Assembly: GCF_003112575.1 (NCBI RefSeq)
Contig: NZ_BEWC01000001.1
Location: 372,001 to 436,000, forward strand
Length of the DNA: 64,000 bases
Origin: Streptomyces ardesiacus
Lineage (GTDB): Bacteria; Actinomycetota; Actinomycetes; Streptomycetales; Streptomycetaceae
Direction: 5' to 3'
Both the position numbers and the translations under genes were made by a program. Under the pieces are notes generated by a model that ran no database searches, had not been told where the DNA came from, and saw only the letters and a list, made by a program, of their open reading frames with translations. Shown here piece after piece: positions 37,264 to 46,502 of the stretch (positions within the stretch are counted from its first letter, which is position 1; every line of letters begins with the position of its first letter).

Positions 37264-38082
37264 TCAGGCGTCCTTCCTGGCCACCCCGCCGTAGATGCCG
37301 ATCGGCGGGGCGTCGGGACGGCGCTCTTCCTCGGGGCGCCAGTCCGTGACCCGGACCAACCCCGGCTCGACCATCGTGAAGTCGCCGAACAGGTCGCGGA
37401 CCGCCGCGTGCGGACGCAGGTGGAGGGAGGCGCTGGCGTTGTCGTAGACGGCCGCCGCGCCCTCGCGCCGGTCCTCGTGGACGTCGCCCGTCGCGTGCGA
37501 CAGGACGAGGTAGGAGCCCACCGGCAGTGCGTCGCGCAGCGTGGCGACGACACCCGCAGGGTCCTCCGCGTCGGCGACGAAGTGCACGACGGCCACCAGC
37601 ATCAGCGCCACCGGCCGGTCGAAGTCGATGACCGCGCGCACCTGGGGGTGGTCGAGGATCGCACGGGGGTCGCGCAGGTCGGCCAGGACGACGGTGGTGT
37701 CCGGGTCGTCCGACAGCACCCGCGAATGGGCGGCGACGATGGGGTCGTTGTCGACGTACGCGACACGGGTCTCCGGGGCGAGGGACCGGGCGACCTGGTG
37801 CACGTTGGGCTCGGTGGGCAGCCCCGTGCCCACGTCGAGTATCTGGCGGACGCCGCCCTCGGCCACCACGTGCCGCACGGCGCGGTGCATGAAGTGCCGG
37901 TTGGCGAGGACACCCTCCCGCACCTCGGGCGCCGCCTTCATGAACTGCTCGGCGGCCCGCTGGTCGACCTCGTAGTTGTCCTTGCCGCCCAGGAAGTAGT
38001 CGTACATCCGGGCGGGATGGGGCCTGCTCGTGTCGATCCGGTCGGGGTGGGCGGCGTTCCCGCCGCCGCTCAGGGAGGTCAT
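37264..38082 (-). CDS. DUF574/Methyltransf_19-family SAM-dependent methyltransferase
   Basis: A 272-residue protein. ATG 38082, with AGGAGG upstream, gives the family-typical opening IDTSRPHPARMYDYFLGGKDNYEVD. The SAM site is IRQILDVGTGLPTEPNVHQVA in its usual region, followed by VAYVDNDPIVAAHSRVL (acidic ribose ligand) and DRPVALMLVAVVHFV. The substrate of this actinomycete-enriched family is unknown. A divergent paralogue starts 400 bp away with the same segments, so the two likely arose by duplication. Confidence 0.9.
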   Translation of the reverse strand: MTSLSGGGNAAHPDRIDTSRPHPARMYDYFLGGKDNYEVDQRAAEQFMKAAPEVREGVLANRHFMHRAVRHVVAEGGVRQILDVGTGLPTEPNVHQVARSLAPETRVAYVDNDPIVAAHSRVLSDDPDTTVVLADLRDPRAILDHPQVRAVIDFDRPVALMLVAVVHFVADAEDPAGVVATLRDALPVGSYLVLSHATGDVHEDRREGAAAVYDNASASLHLRPHAAVRDLFGDFTMVEPGLVRVTDWRPEEERRPDAPPIGIYGGVARKDA

Positions 38083-38483
38083 GCGGACCGGCTCCTCCTC
38101 ACCTTGTGGGCCACCTGTGGCACCAGCGCGGTCGGCACCCGGACGAGTGCCTGTCGGACCATCATCCTGGCACGAGAGCGGACGCCGGCGGTGTCGGCGG
38201 GCAACGGCGGGCGTCGGCGGGCTCCGTCCGCTCCGGAACCCGCCGCCACCCTCAGACGCCCGCCGGCACCGCCGCCCTTGCCGCCGCACTCTCGGGGTGA
38301 CGGACCGGCAGCACCGGCTCCGCCACCGGCGCACCGCCGTTGCATGCGAAAGGGGGCGTTCGCGCCGTCTCGGCGGAACGCGATCGAACCTGTCGGCGAC
38401 CACTGGCAACGCCCTGTGACCAGCGGCGGAACCGGCTAGTCTGACGGCCTGACGATGCCGTTCCGCGTACGGAGGAGTGTCTT
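38083..38483. other. 400-bp divergent intergenic region between two methyltransferases
   Basis: No gene was recognised. The interval must hold both promoters; the minus-strand gene has AGGAGG just upstream and the plus-strand gene has GGAGGA at 38472-38477. GC-rich direct runs (GTCGGCGGG/GTCGGCGGGC near 38190-38225) are the only local repeats seen. No clean dyad or -10/-35 pair stood out. Confidence 0.5.
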
Positions 38484-39269
38484 GTGACCGCCGGTATACC
38501 CCGACCCCGCATCGACACGAGCAAGCCGCACCCAGCCCGGGTCTACGACTGGTTGCTGGGCGGCAAGGACAACTACCCCGTCGACCAGCAGGTCGGCGAG
38601 ACCCTCCCGGAAGAGGCACGGGGCAACGCGGCACGGAACCGGGCGTTCATGCACCGCGCGGCGGCCTGGCTGGCCAAGGACGGCGTCGACCAGTTCCTGG
38701 ACATCGGCACCGGCATCCCCACCGAACCCAACCTCCACCAGATCGTGCAGGCCCTGCGGCCCGAAGCCCGGATCGTCTACGTCGACAACGACCCGATCGT
38801 CCTCCGGCACGCGGAAGCGCTGCTGACCAGCAGACCCGAGGGCGCCACCGATTTCCTCCTCGCGGACGTACGACAGCCCGGGACGATTCTCGAACGCGCC
38901 CGCGAGGTACTGGACTTCGACCGGCCGATCGCCCTCTCCCTGATCGCGCTCCTGCACTTCCTGCCCGACGACGAGGACCCCTACCGTCTCGTGCGCACCC
39001 TCGTCGAAGCCCTCCCCTCCGGCAGTTCCCTGATCCTGTCGCACGGCACCGCCGACCAGCACCCGGAGCTGCAGCAGGAGACCGAGGCCGCGTACAAGAA
39101 GGGGGCGATCCCGCTGCGGATGCGTACCCGCAGCGAGGTCGAGCCCTTCTTCGCGGGTCTCGAACTCGTCGACCCCGGCCTGGTGTTCGCGACGGAGTGG
39201 TACCGCGAGGAACCGGCGCCGGTCCAGGAACGCAGCGGCTTCTACGTGGGCGTGGCGCGGGTCCCCTGA
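38484..39269 (+). CDS. DUF574/Methyltransf_19-family SAM-dependent methyltransferase, second copy
   Basis: A 261-residue protein starting at GTG 38484 after GGAGGAG. It carries IDTSKPHPARVYDWLLGGKDNYPVD, the SAM-binding VDQFLDIGTGIPTEPNLHQI, IVYVDNDPIV and DRPIALSLIALLHFLPD, mirroring the divergent neighbour region by region. The ending GFYVGVARVP is also shared. The two copies differ enough that duplication is not recent. No substrate can be assigned. Confidence 0.91.
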   Translation: MTAGIPRPRIDTSKPHPARVYDWLLGGKDNYPVDQQVGETLPEEARGNAARNRAFMHRAAAWLAKDGVDQFLDIGTGIPTEPNLHQIVQALRPEARIVYVDNDPIVLRHAEALLTSRPEGATDFLLADVRQPGTILERAREVLDFDRPIALSLIALLHFLPDDEDPYRLVRTLVEALPSGSSLILSHGTADQHPELQQETEAAYKKGAIPLRMRTRSEVEPFFAGLELVDPGLVFATEWYREEPAPVQERSGFYVGVARVP

Positions 39270-39475
39270 GCGGCTCGGGTCGTCCGAGCGGTCCGAGCGG
39301 TACGGAGGGCCGTCCCGGGTCCCCGGGCGACCTTGACGCGAGAGCGAACCGGCCGATACTTGTGCGCAGCATGTGTCGGTCGGTGTCCGTGGTCGACGCG
39401 AGGCGGGGCAGAGGAGAAGAGACTCCGTGCCACGGGTGTCGGCAGTACGACCAGCAACCCATCCAGGGAGCCGCC

Positions 39476-40498
39476 GTGTTCGCGAACATGCCCACCGCCC
39501 TGAACCCCCTGCGAGCCAGAGTCCTTCTGGTCCTCGCCCTGCTCCTGGCCGTCCTCACCCCGACCGCTCCGGCGCTGGCCGCGGCGGAACAGCGGGCCAC
39601 CCACCCCGGCGCTCAGGTGGTCGACGTCACCCAGGTCGCGGATCGGCAGGTCGACCTGTCGGTACGGTCGACGGCCCTGGGAGGCCGCACGGTCAAGGTC
39701 CGCCTCCTCACCCCCGACGGATGGGCCCCGCACGACCGGCACCACCGGCGGCACTGGCCCACCCTCTGGCTCCTGCACGGCTGCTGCGGCGACTACACGT
39801 CGTGGACGAGCATGACGGACGTGGCACAGACGGAGAGCCTCCGCGACGTCCTGGTCGTGATGCCCGAGGCCGGCTGGAACGGCTGGTACAGCGACTGGTG
39901 GAACCACGGCCGGGGCGGCGACCCGGCATGGGAGACCTTCCACACGAAGGAGCTGCGCCGGCTCCTGGAACGCGACTGGGGCGCCGGCCCCGACCGCGTG
40001 GTCGCCGGCCTCTCCATGGGCGGCCAGGGCGCCCTGCTGTACGCCGCCCGGCACCCCGGGATGTTCAAGGCCACGGCGTCGTACTCCGGCTCCGCACACC
40101 CCCTCCTGAACGACGAGTCGACCGCCCGCATCATGGGCTTCTTCGCCGGGCAGGACAACGACCCGCTCCGCGTCTGGGGCGACCCGGTCGCCCAACGCCG
40201 GATCTGGCAGGCCCACGACCCCTTCCACCTCGCGAAACGCCTGAGGTCCCTCCCCGTCTACCTCTCCTGCGGCGACGGCACCACCGGCCCCCTCGACCCG
40301 CCCGGCGCCACGAGCGCCCTGGAGGCCGACTTCAACCGCCAGAACCATGCGCTCGCGGCCGAACTGGAGCGCGTGGGCGCGCGCCACGTCACGACCAACT
40401 TCTACGGTCCGGGAACCCATGGCTGGGCATACTGGGAACGCGAACTGCACGCGTCACTGCCGATGCTGCTGGGGGCGTTGGGTGTCGACGGCAGGTGA
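39476..40498 (+). CDS. Secreted esterase of the alpha/beta-hydrolase (antigen 85/FrmB-like) family
   Basis: A 340-residue exported hydrolase. GTG 39476 follows AGGGAG; ATG 39488 is an alternative. The signal peptide is LNPLRARVLLVLALLLAVLTPTAPALAAAE (cleavage near residue 38). The mature domain has LWLLHGCCGDYTSW (oxyanion region), the nucleophile elbow GLSMGGQGA with Ser at about 180, a likely Asp in SCGDGTTG and His in GPGTHGWAYW. These form an alpha/beta-hydrolase triad. The family includes mycolyltransferases and acyl esterases; Streptomyces makes no mycolates, so an extracellular esterase is more likely. Confidence 0.92.
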   Translation: MFANMPTALNPLRARVLLVLALLLAVLTPTAPALAAAEQRATHPGAQVVDVTQVADRQVDLSVRSTALGGRTVKVRLLTPDGWAPHDRHHRRHWPTLWLLHGCCGDYTSWTSMTDVAQTESLRDVLVVMPEAGWNGWYSDWWNHGRGGDPAWETFHTKELRRLLERDWGAGPDRVVAGLSMGGQGALLYAARHPGMFKATASYSGSAHPLLNDESTARIMGFFAGQDNDPLRVWGDPVAQRRIWQAHDPFHLAKRLRSLPVYLSCGDGTTGPLDPPGATSALEADFNRQNHALAAELERVGARHVTTNFYGPGTHGWAYWERELHASLPMLLGALGVDGR

Positions 40499-40544
40499 CC
40501 CGCATGGATGCCGGGACACGGAGCCCGTCGCCGTGCACGGCGGC

Positions 40545-41105
40545 TCAGAACCTCCACCGCGTGTGGCTGTAGACCCCGTCGTCCCGTCCGAACCCGTACG
40601 CGGTGACCGGGGCCACCGCGAACATCACCGCGTCTCCGCTCCGCAGGGAGTCCCCCATACCGTGGAAGGTGCCCTCGGACGACGTGATGTGGGCCCCGTA
40701 CTTCGCCTCGTGCGCCCCGATCACCTCCTCCAGCACCGCGGGATCACTCACCCGTTCGGCCTCGCCCTCGACCACGAGATCGAACCCCTCAGTCAGTGAA
40801 TTCCCGCCCGTGATCAAGGCGCAGTGCGCGTTGTGTGCCAGGTTCCGGGCCTTTTGCTCACCCGGCCCGGTGGAGAAGTACAGCACCCCGTCGTGCCACG
40901 CTGCGATCACGGGCGTGATGTGCGGCCCGCCACCGGGACGCATCGTGACCGCCCAGAAGATCTCGGCGGCCCGCAGCCGCCGCTGGGCCTCGGCCCACGG
41001 AACGGCGGTGACGTCGTCGGCGCCCGGACGTGGATGGAGCGCCGAGCTGTATCTGGCGTCGAGTTCGGTCGTGGGGTGCGCGGCGGACGGTCGTTGCACG
41101 GACAT
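40545..41105 (-). CDS. Pyridoxamine 5'-phosphate oxidase-fold flavin/heme-binding protein
   Basis: A 186-residue split-barrel protein. AAGGAGA precedes ATG 41105. The barrel runs from IFWAVTMRPGGGPHITPVIAAWHDGVLYFSTGPGEQKARNL through CALITGGNSLTEGFDLVVEGEAERV to the C-terminal AVAPVTAYGFGRDDGVYSHTRWRF. This is the FMN- or F420-binding PNPOx fold of general stress and F420-dependent reductases, rather than true PdxH. The gene stands alone, convergent with the esterase. Confidence 0.88.
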   Translation of the reverse strand: MSVQRPSAAHPTTELDARYSSALHPRPGADDVTAVPWAEAQRRLRAAEIFWAVTMRPGGGPHITPVIAAWHDGVLYFSTGPGEQKARNLAHNAHCALITGGNSLTEGFDLVVEGEAERVSDPAVLEEVIGAHEAKYGAHITSSEGTFHGMGDSLRSGDAVMFAVAPVTAYGFGRDDGVYSHTRWRF

Positions 41106-41333
41106 GGCAGTCTCCTTGCTCTCTTGCCCTCAACGACGGCCGGCCCGCTCCGAAATCATCGGTGGACGTCAGTCACTCCGACGGGCGTCCTCGCCCGTAC
41201 AGGGTTCTCCGCGGCCTCCGTTGTCCGCCGGCAGGTCGCTCAGGGCGGAGGCGGACCGCGTCCATCGGCGGAGCGGCGAGGCGCCTCCCGCAGACCGGCC
41301 TTCGCTCGGCCCCGCGGCACCCGCGCCGTCGTC

Positions 41334-42254
41334 CTACGCCTCTCGCCTCTCCTTGCGCAGCAGCCGGGTGAGGCGTTCGCCGAGCACCCGGTCGTCGACG
41401 CCCACGCATTCGACGCCCAGCGCGGTCGCCACGTCGCGTACGTGAAGGTCGGCCAGGGCCTCGGTGAGCTCGGCGAAGGCGTCCGCCGCAGCGCGGCCAC
41501 GCCGCACGCCCGAGGCGACGGCGACGACCCCGGCCAGTCCCGCGGGCCACCACCACAGCGCCAGCACCAGGTACCCCGCACCCCACGCGCACAGGCGGGC
41601 CGCTGCCGTCAGCCTGAGGCGGGCAGCCTGCAGTTCGGCACGCGTGCCGTCGGCAGCCAGGAGCCACAGGTGAGGCCAGGCGGCTGCCAGATCCAACCGC
41701 TGGGCGCGCCAAAGGCGTTGTGCCGGTGCGGCCAGGCGGTCGCCCGTCCAGAAGGGGTGGCGGGGCGGTGCCGAGGCGATGCGGTCCCGGTCGGCGCAAC
41801 GGCGTTCGGCGATGTCGGCGAGCCGGTCGGCGTGGTCCGTTCCTTCGATGCGGGCCCGGCCCGCCGTCACCAGCGCCGTGCGGAAGGACGCGTCGGCCGC
41901 ACGCCAGCGGCGCGACCGGCGGTCGGCCAGATACCGCAGCACCGGCCCGTGCGCCTGCGCGCACCAGAGAAGCTCCACACCCGTGCCCAGGGACTGGGCC
42001 GCAGCCCCGGTCACTGCGGCACCCGCCAGCACACCCGCCGCCACGAGGACGACGGTGCCGGCGCTGCGGGACGCGGGGGAGTGGGCGAGCGTGTCGAGCC
42101 AGGCCCGCAGCCGGTCGATGTCGGACCAGTGCTCATGGCCGAGTACCACGGCCGTGGTGACGGCAGAGAGGAAGAGCAGCCCCGGCAGCGCCAGCGCGGC
42201 CAGCCACCGTTCGGCGATCCGGCCGCCCAGCGCGCTGAGGAAGCCGCTGGTCAC
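41334..42254 (-). CDS. Membrane protein paired with the CHAT locus
   Basis: A 306-residue protein of unknown family. GTG 42254 overlaps the stop of the upstream Cys-motif gene (GTGA), indicating coupled translation. Hydrophobic segments near residues 18-40, 62-85 and 228-262 (LCAWGAGYLVLALWWWPAGLAGVVAVA) predict four membrane passes. Between them is a 130-residue cytosolic Arg/Ala-rich helical region (RRSRRWRAADASFRTALV to RAELQAARLRLTAAARL). The C-terminal 50 residues are acidic/helical. No enzyme motif is visible. Its place in a divergent pair with the CHAT protein suggests a membrane partner or effector. Confidence 0.75.
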   Translation of the reverse strand: MTSGFLSALGGRIAERWLAALALPGLLFLSAVTTAVVLGHEHWSDIDRLRAWLDTLAHSPASRSAGTVVLVAAGVLAGAAVTGAAAQSLGTGVELLWCAQAHGPVLRYLADRRSRRWRAADASFRTALVTAGRARIEGTDHADRLADIAERRCADRDRIASAPPRHPFWTGDRLAAPAQRLWRAQRLDLAAAWPHLWLLAADGTRAELQAARLRLTAAARLCAWGAGYLVLALWWWPAGLAGVVAVASGVRRGRAAADAFAELTEALADLHVRDVATALGVECVGVDDRVLGERLTRLLRKERREA

Positions 42255-42682
42255 CGGAGGGGCACCGTGCGCAGCGGCTGGTCGAAGATCCGGCAGGCGG
42301 GGTGCGGGGCGTCGTCGTCCGGTGCCTCCACCCGCCCGCAGTGACCCCGCGGGCAGGCGAGCACGTGGAGGGAGGGACGCCCCTGCCCGGCGACCGGGAG
42401 TGGCTGGAAGCCGGGCGTGAGGGGAGTCGGGGTGGTGCGGTAGGAACCCAGGCCGGCGCTGTGCCCGGCCGCGAGCAACTCCTCCTCCAACTCGTCGAAC
42501 GCGTCGTCGAGTTCCGCCGGAGCCCGGCCCGCACGCAGCTCGGAGGTGATGAACTCCACGAGCCGCAGGCCGTGTTCTCCGAGCGCCAGTGGCCCCGCCG
42601 TGTCCGTCAGCCGCAGGCACAACTCACCCAGCCGGGCGTGTCCGGCTCGCGGCGTGCCCCGCCCGTCAGTGTCGATCCCCAC
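42251..42682 (-). CDS. Small Cys/His-motif protein of the CHAT locus
   Basis: A 143-residue soluble protein. GTG 42682 has GAGGGGGA upstream; longer frames add unstructured residues. The N-terminal 80 residues are helical with an acidic segment (ELDDAFDELEEELLAAGHSAG). The C-terminus carries a possible zinc knuckle: CPRGHCGR, then HPAC about 13 residues later. Its stop overlaps the membrane-protein start, so the two are stoichiometrically coupled. Function unknown; a Zn-stabilised adaptor is the most that can be inferred. Confidence 0.7.
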   Translation of the reverse strand: MGIDTDGRGTPRAGHARLGELCLRLTDTAGPLALGEHGLRLVEFITSELRAGRAPAELDDAFDELEEELLAAGHSAGLGSYRTTPTPLTPGFQPLPVAGQGRPSLHVLACPRGHCGRVEAPDDDAPHPACRIFDQPLRTVPLR

Positions 42683-42732
42683 CGTTCCCCCTCGGACGCC
42701 GGATGCCGGTCGGCGGCGATTGTACGTCGGGG

Positions 42733-42766
42733 GACCACGTCGTACCGCTGACCACGTCGTACCGCT
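42733..42766. repeat. Two 17-bp direct repeats in the CHAT divergent promoter region
   Basis: GACCACGTCGTACCGCT occurs twice in perfect head-to-tail copies (42733-42749, 42750-42766). A partial inverted copy (CGTACGACGACCTGGTC, 42782-42798) lies just downstream. The array sits between the divergent Cys-motif gene (start 42682) and CHAT gene (start 42879), where regulators of both would bind. Confidence 0.85.
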
Positions 42767-42878
42767 GACCGGCTCGGGAGCCGTACGACGACCTGGTCCG
42801 CCGTACGCCACCGCACCCACGGTCCGTTCGCTATCGTGAGCAGGGGCCGCGCAACGCCGAGAGGCCCGGTCCGGCGAT

Positions 42879-45800
42879 GTGACACCGGGGGTGGGCGTGT
42901 TCGACGCGGGTCGCGCTCGAGCGGCGGACGGACGGGACGGGGAAGCGCGCGCCGATCGGCTGCTCTCCCACCACCTCAGGACGGGCGACCGGACCGCCCT
43001 CGACCAGGCGATCGCGCTCTACCAGCGGTTACTCACCTCGACGGAGCCGCACGCCGGACGGACTGCCGCGAGGGCCGCCGCCAACCTGATGGTCGCCCTC
43101 CAGACCCGTTACCAACTGCTGGGACACCCGGACGACCTGGAGGCCCTGGTCGACCTGGGCCGTGAACAGGCGGCGTGCGAACCGGTGAACGCCCAGGACG
43201 TACGGCTCCTGGGCCTCGCCTACCAGCAGAGGTTCGCGCAGTACGGGCGGCCGGACGACCTCGACCGAGCGGTGGACACCTTCGACCGGGCCGCCCGCCT
43301 CCCCCAGGAGCCCGAGACCGCGGCGCAGTCGCTCGGCGCACTCGCGGAGGTGCTGCACACGCGGCACAAGATCGCCGTCGACCGCGGCACGCCCCGGGCC
43401 GACCCCCTCACCACGCACCGTGGGCTGTCGGACTCCGCCGCTCCCGCTCCCGCCCCCACGGACCTCCAACGCGCGACGGACGTCCAACGACACGCGCTCC
43501 ACGTGCTGCCGGCCGGGTCCGACGACCGACTCGGCTACCTGAGCAACCTGGGGGTGATGCGCCACGACGCGTATCTGCTCGAGGGCGATCTCGGCGCCCT
43601 GCGCGAGGCCCTCGACCTGTGGAGCACCGCACTGGAATCCGTGCCGCCCGGCGAGCCGGTCCGCCTGCTGGTCCTGCGCAACCTCACCCAGGCCCTGCGG
43701 GAGTGGTACGAGCACGCCCCGGACGAGGCCCACCGGACGCGGATGCTGCGGATCCACCGCACGGCCCTGGAGGAATGCCCGCCCGGCCACCCGGACCGCG
43801 CCGAACTGCTCGCCGGCCTCGGCATCGCCCTGCGTCTGGCCGCCGAGGACACCGACGAGGAGGCGCTGCTCGAGGAGTCCGCAGCGGTGCTGCGCGAGGC
43901 CCTGCCGTCGTTCCGCCCCGGCACCCCGCAACGCGCCAGGAGGCTGAACAGCCTCGGGAACACCTTGCACAGGCTGGCACAGATGACCGGTGCCGCGGCG
44001 GTGCTGGACGAGGCCGTCACCACCTTGCGGACCGCCCTCGCCGAGGAGGAGCCCGGCACGGACGCGTACGCCGGGACCCTGGCCAACCTCGCCGTCACCC
44101 TGCACGAGCGCGCCCTTCAGACCGGCGACCTGACCTCCTTGCGAGAGGCTTCCCGACTGGCCAGGGAAGCGCTCCACGCATCACGGAACCCACCGGTCCT
44201 CCAGGCCGGACGCCTCGGCAATCTGGGTGTGGTCCTGCAGAGCTGGCACGGCGCGACCGGCGACACCACAGCCGCCGACGAGGCGATCGACGTCGCCCGC
44301 CGGGCACTGAAGCTGACACCCGCGACCGGTCAGCCGCGCGCCGACCGGCTGAACCACCTCGCCAACGCCCTGCGGGCCCGGTACACGTCCACCGCCGACG
44401 TCGCCGACCTCGACGAGGCCGTCGGCCTGCTGGAGGAAGCCGCCCAGCAGGTCCCCTACGGCGATCCGTCGCTCGCCGTGATCCTCTCCAACCTCGGCTC
44501 CGCCCGACTCGCCAAGCACCACGCCACCGGCGCCCCCGGCGAGTTGGAGCAGGCCGTCAGCGAACTCGGCCGTGCCGTATGGGCCGTCGTCGAGGGCACC
44601 TCGACCCACGGCGCCTACCTGAAGTCGTACGGCGACGCGCTGCGCGCCCTGCACCACCGGGACGGTGATCCGGGAGTGCTCCGTGCCGCCGAGGACGCCT
44701 ACCGGCAGGCCGCCGGCACCGGGGCCCTGCCCGCCCACGAACGGGCCCTCGCGGCCTGGGAATGGGGCGCCGCCGCCGGAGACGACCACCGCTGGCACGA
44801 CGCCCTGCCGGGCTACGAACTCGCCCTGAGTCTCCTCCCGTTCGCCGCCTCTGGCCGACTGGTCCGCGGCGACCAGGAACGCGGCCTGTCCCGGGTGCGG
44901 GGCCTGGCCGCCGAAGCCGCCGCCTGCGCGGTCAACGCCGGCCGGCCGGAGCACGCGGTGCTGTTGCTGGAACAGGGCCGGGGTGTCCTGCTGGGCCGGA
45001 CGATGGCCACCCGCGACGGGCTCGGACGGCTGCGCGGCACCCACCCGGACCTCGCCGACCGCTTCTCCCGCCTGCGGGAACGACTCGACACGCTGGAGGC
45101 CGCCGACGCCTCCGACGCAGCGGACGCCGCTGACACCGCCCGGGGCGGGCTGCCGCCCCGCACCACCGACCTGCGGCACGCCCTCGCGGCCGAGATGGAG
45201 CACGTGGTCGCCGAGATCCGCACCCGCCGCGGCTTCTCCGACTTCCTCGGCGCACCGACGCTGCGGGCGGTGCTGGACTGCGCCGACGAGGGCCCGGTGG
45301 TGCTCGCCTACTGCAGCGAGTTCCGCAGTGACGCCCTGGTCCTGCGGGACGGGGAAGTCCTCCTCGTCCCCCTGCCGTACGCCACCCCGCAGGCCGTCGG
45401 CGAACAGGCGGACCGGCTCGAGCGGGCGCTCGCCGACGCGGCCGACCCCGCCCGTGACCGGGCGGCCCAGCAGGACGTCAGCGAGGTACTGGCCTGGACG
45501 TGGGACCACGTCACCGGGCCCGTGCTCGACCGGCTCGGTATGCACGGACCCGCGCCCGAGGGCGGGTGGCACCGGATCTGGTGGTCACCGGGCGGCGCAC
45601 TGGCCTCGCTGCCCCTCCACGCGGCCGGTCACCACGACGATGCCCGGGGCGCCGCACCGGACGGCGGACAGGTGGCGGCAACGACAGCAGCAACCGCGGC
45701 AGGAACGGGGACGGCAACGACAGCAGCAACGGCGGCAGGAACGGGGACGGCACCGGCGGCAGGAACGGCGGCAGGGCCGGGCCCACGGACGGTACTGGAC

Positions 45801-46487
45801 CGGGTGGTCTCCTCGTACACGCCGACCGTCGCCGCCCTCCGGTACGCCCGGGCCCGGGCCGCCGCTCCCCGCCCGGGCGGCCCGGTGCTCGCCGTGTCCC
45901 TTCCGGACACACCCGGTGCCCGGCCGCTCCGCGGCGCACGGCGCGAGGCGGAGGTCCTGCGCGGCCTCCTGCCCACGGAGGTGCTGGCCGATGAACACGC
46001 CACCTTCGAGAAGGTGATGAACGCTCTGCCCCGTCACGCGTGCGTGCACTTCGCCTGCCACGGCGTCAGCGAACCCGCCGACCCCTCGAACGGCCGTCTC
46101 CTGGTCCACGACCACGCGACCCGCCCGCTGACGGTCCGCGCGATCTCCCGCCTGGACCTGCCGGCGGCACGGCTCGCGGTGATGTCCGCGTGCGAAACGG
46201 CGCGGGGAGGCGGCGAACTGGCCGACGAATCCATCCACATCACCTCCGCCTTCCAGCTCGCGGGGTACCCCAACGCCGTCGGGACGCTCTGGCCCGTGCA
46301 CGACGCGGTGGCCGTCCGTGTCGCACGCCTCCTCTACCGGGAGCTGCGCACCGAAGGAGCCGGCGGCCGTCCGGAGCTGGACGACACCAGGACGGCCCAC
46401 GCCCTGCACCGAGCGGTCCTCGGGTGCCGCGCCGCCTTCGCTGCCAGTCCCAGTCTGTGGGCGGCACACGTGCACGCGGGCGCCTGA
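42879..46487 (+). CDS. TPR-CHAT protein (caspase-like peptidase with tetratricopeptide array)
   Basis: A 1202-residue protein. GTG 42879 is used; GTGs at 42891 and 42897 are alternatives. Residues 25-720 are helical TPR-like repeats of the LxxLGxxLxxxxxxTGDxxxLDEAVxxxR type. An Ala/Thr/Gly linker (about 932-970) separates them from the CHAT protease: the catalytic dyad is His about 1061 in HFACHG and Cys about 1105 in SACETA, with FQLAGYPNAVGTLWPV after it. CHAT enzymes are separase/caspase relatives activated by TPR sensing, as in gRAMP/TPR-CHAT. Codon 51 is TTA (43029-43031), implying bldA-dependent translation. Effector substrate unknown. Confidence 0.9.
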   Translation: MTPGVGVFDAGRARAADGRDGEARADRLLSHHLRTGDRTALDQAIALYQRLLTSTEPHAGRTAARAAANLMVALQTRYQLLGHPDDLEALVDLGREQAACEPVNAQDVRLLGLAYQQRFAQYGRPDDLDRAVDTFDRAARLPQEPETAAQSLGALAEVLHTRHKIAVDRGTPRADPLTTHRGLSDSAAPAPAPTDLQRATDVQRHALHVLPAGSDDRLGYLSNLGVMRHDAYLLEGDLGALREALDLWSTALESVPPGEPVRLLVLRNLTQALREWYEHAPDEAHRTRMLRIHRTALEECPPGHPDRAELLAGLGIALRLAAEDTDEEALLEESAAVLREALPSFRPGTPQRARRLNSLGNTLHRLAQMTGAAAVLDEAVTTLRTALAEEEPGTDAYAGTLANLAVTLHERALQTGDLTSLREASRLAREALHASRNPPVLQAGRLGNLGVVLQSWHGATGDTTAADEAIDVARRALKLTPATGQPRADRLNHLANALRARYTSTADVADLDEAVGLLEEAAQQVPYGDPSLAVILSNLGSARLAKHHATGAPGELEQAVSELGRAVWAVVEGTSTHGAYLKSYGDALRALHHRDGDPGVLRAAEDAYRQAAGTGALPAHERALAAWEWGAAAGDDHRWHDALPGYELALSLLPFAASGRLVRGDQERGLSRVRGLAAEAAACAVNAGRPEHAVLLLEQGRGVLLGRTMATRDGLGRLRGTHPDLADRFSRLRERLDTLEAADASDAADAADTARGGLPPRTTDLRHALAAEMEHVVAEIRTRRGFSDFLGAPTLRAVLDCADEGPVVLAYCSEFRSDALVLRDGEVLLVPLPYATPQAVGEQADRLERALADAADPARDRAAQQDVSEVLAWTWDHVTGPVLDRLGMHGPAPEGGWHRIWWSPGGALASLPLHAAGHHDDARGAAPDGGQVAATTAATAAGTGTATTAATAAGTGTAPAAGTAAGPGPRTVLDRVVSSYTPTVAALRYARARAAAPRPGGPVLAVSLPDTPGARPLRGARREAEVLRGLLPTEVLADEHATFEKVMNALPRHACVHFACHGVSEPADPSNGRLLVHDHATRPLTVRAISRLDLPAARLAVMSACETARGGGELADESIHITSAFQLAGYPNAVGTLWPVHDAVAVRVARLLYRELRTEGAGGRPELDDTRTAHALHRAVLGCRAAFAASPSLWAAHVHAGA
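45677..45748 (+). repeat. Two 36-bp tandem repeats in the CHAT linker
   Basis: GGCAACGACAGCAGCAAC and the following 18 bp repeat twice with one mismatch, and a partial third copy follows to about 45778. In frame each codes 12 residues (ATTAATAAGTGT), giving a variable-length flexible linker between TPR and CHAT parts. Confidence 0.85.
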
Positions 46488-46502
46488 CGAGAAGGCCGGC
46501 GC

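Noticed and set aside
38083..38483. Small gene between the two methyltransferases
   Set aside because: Frames on both strands are compositionally random and none has a ribosome site independent of the flanking genes.
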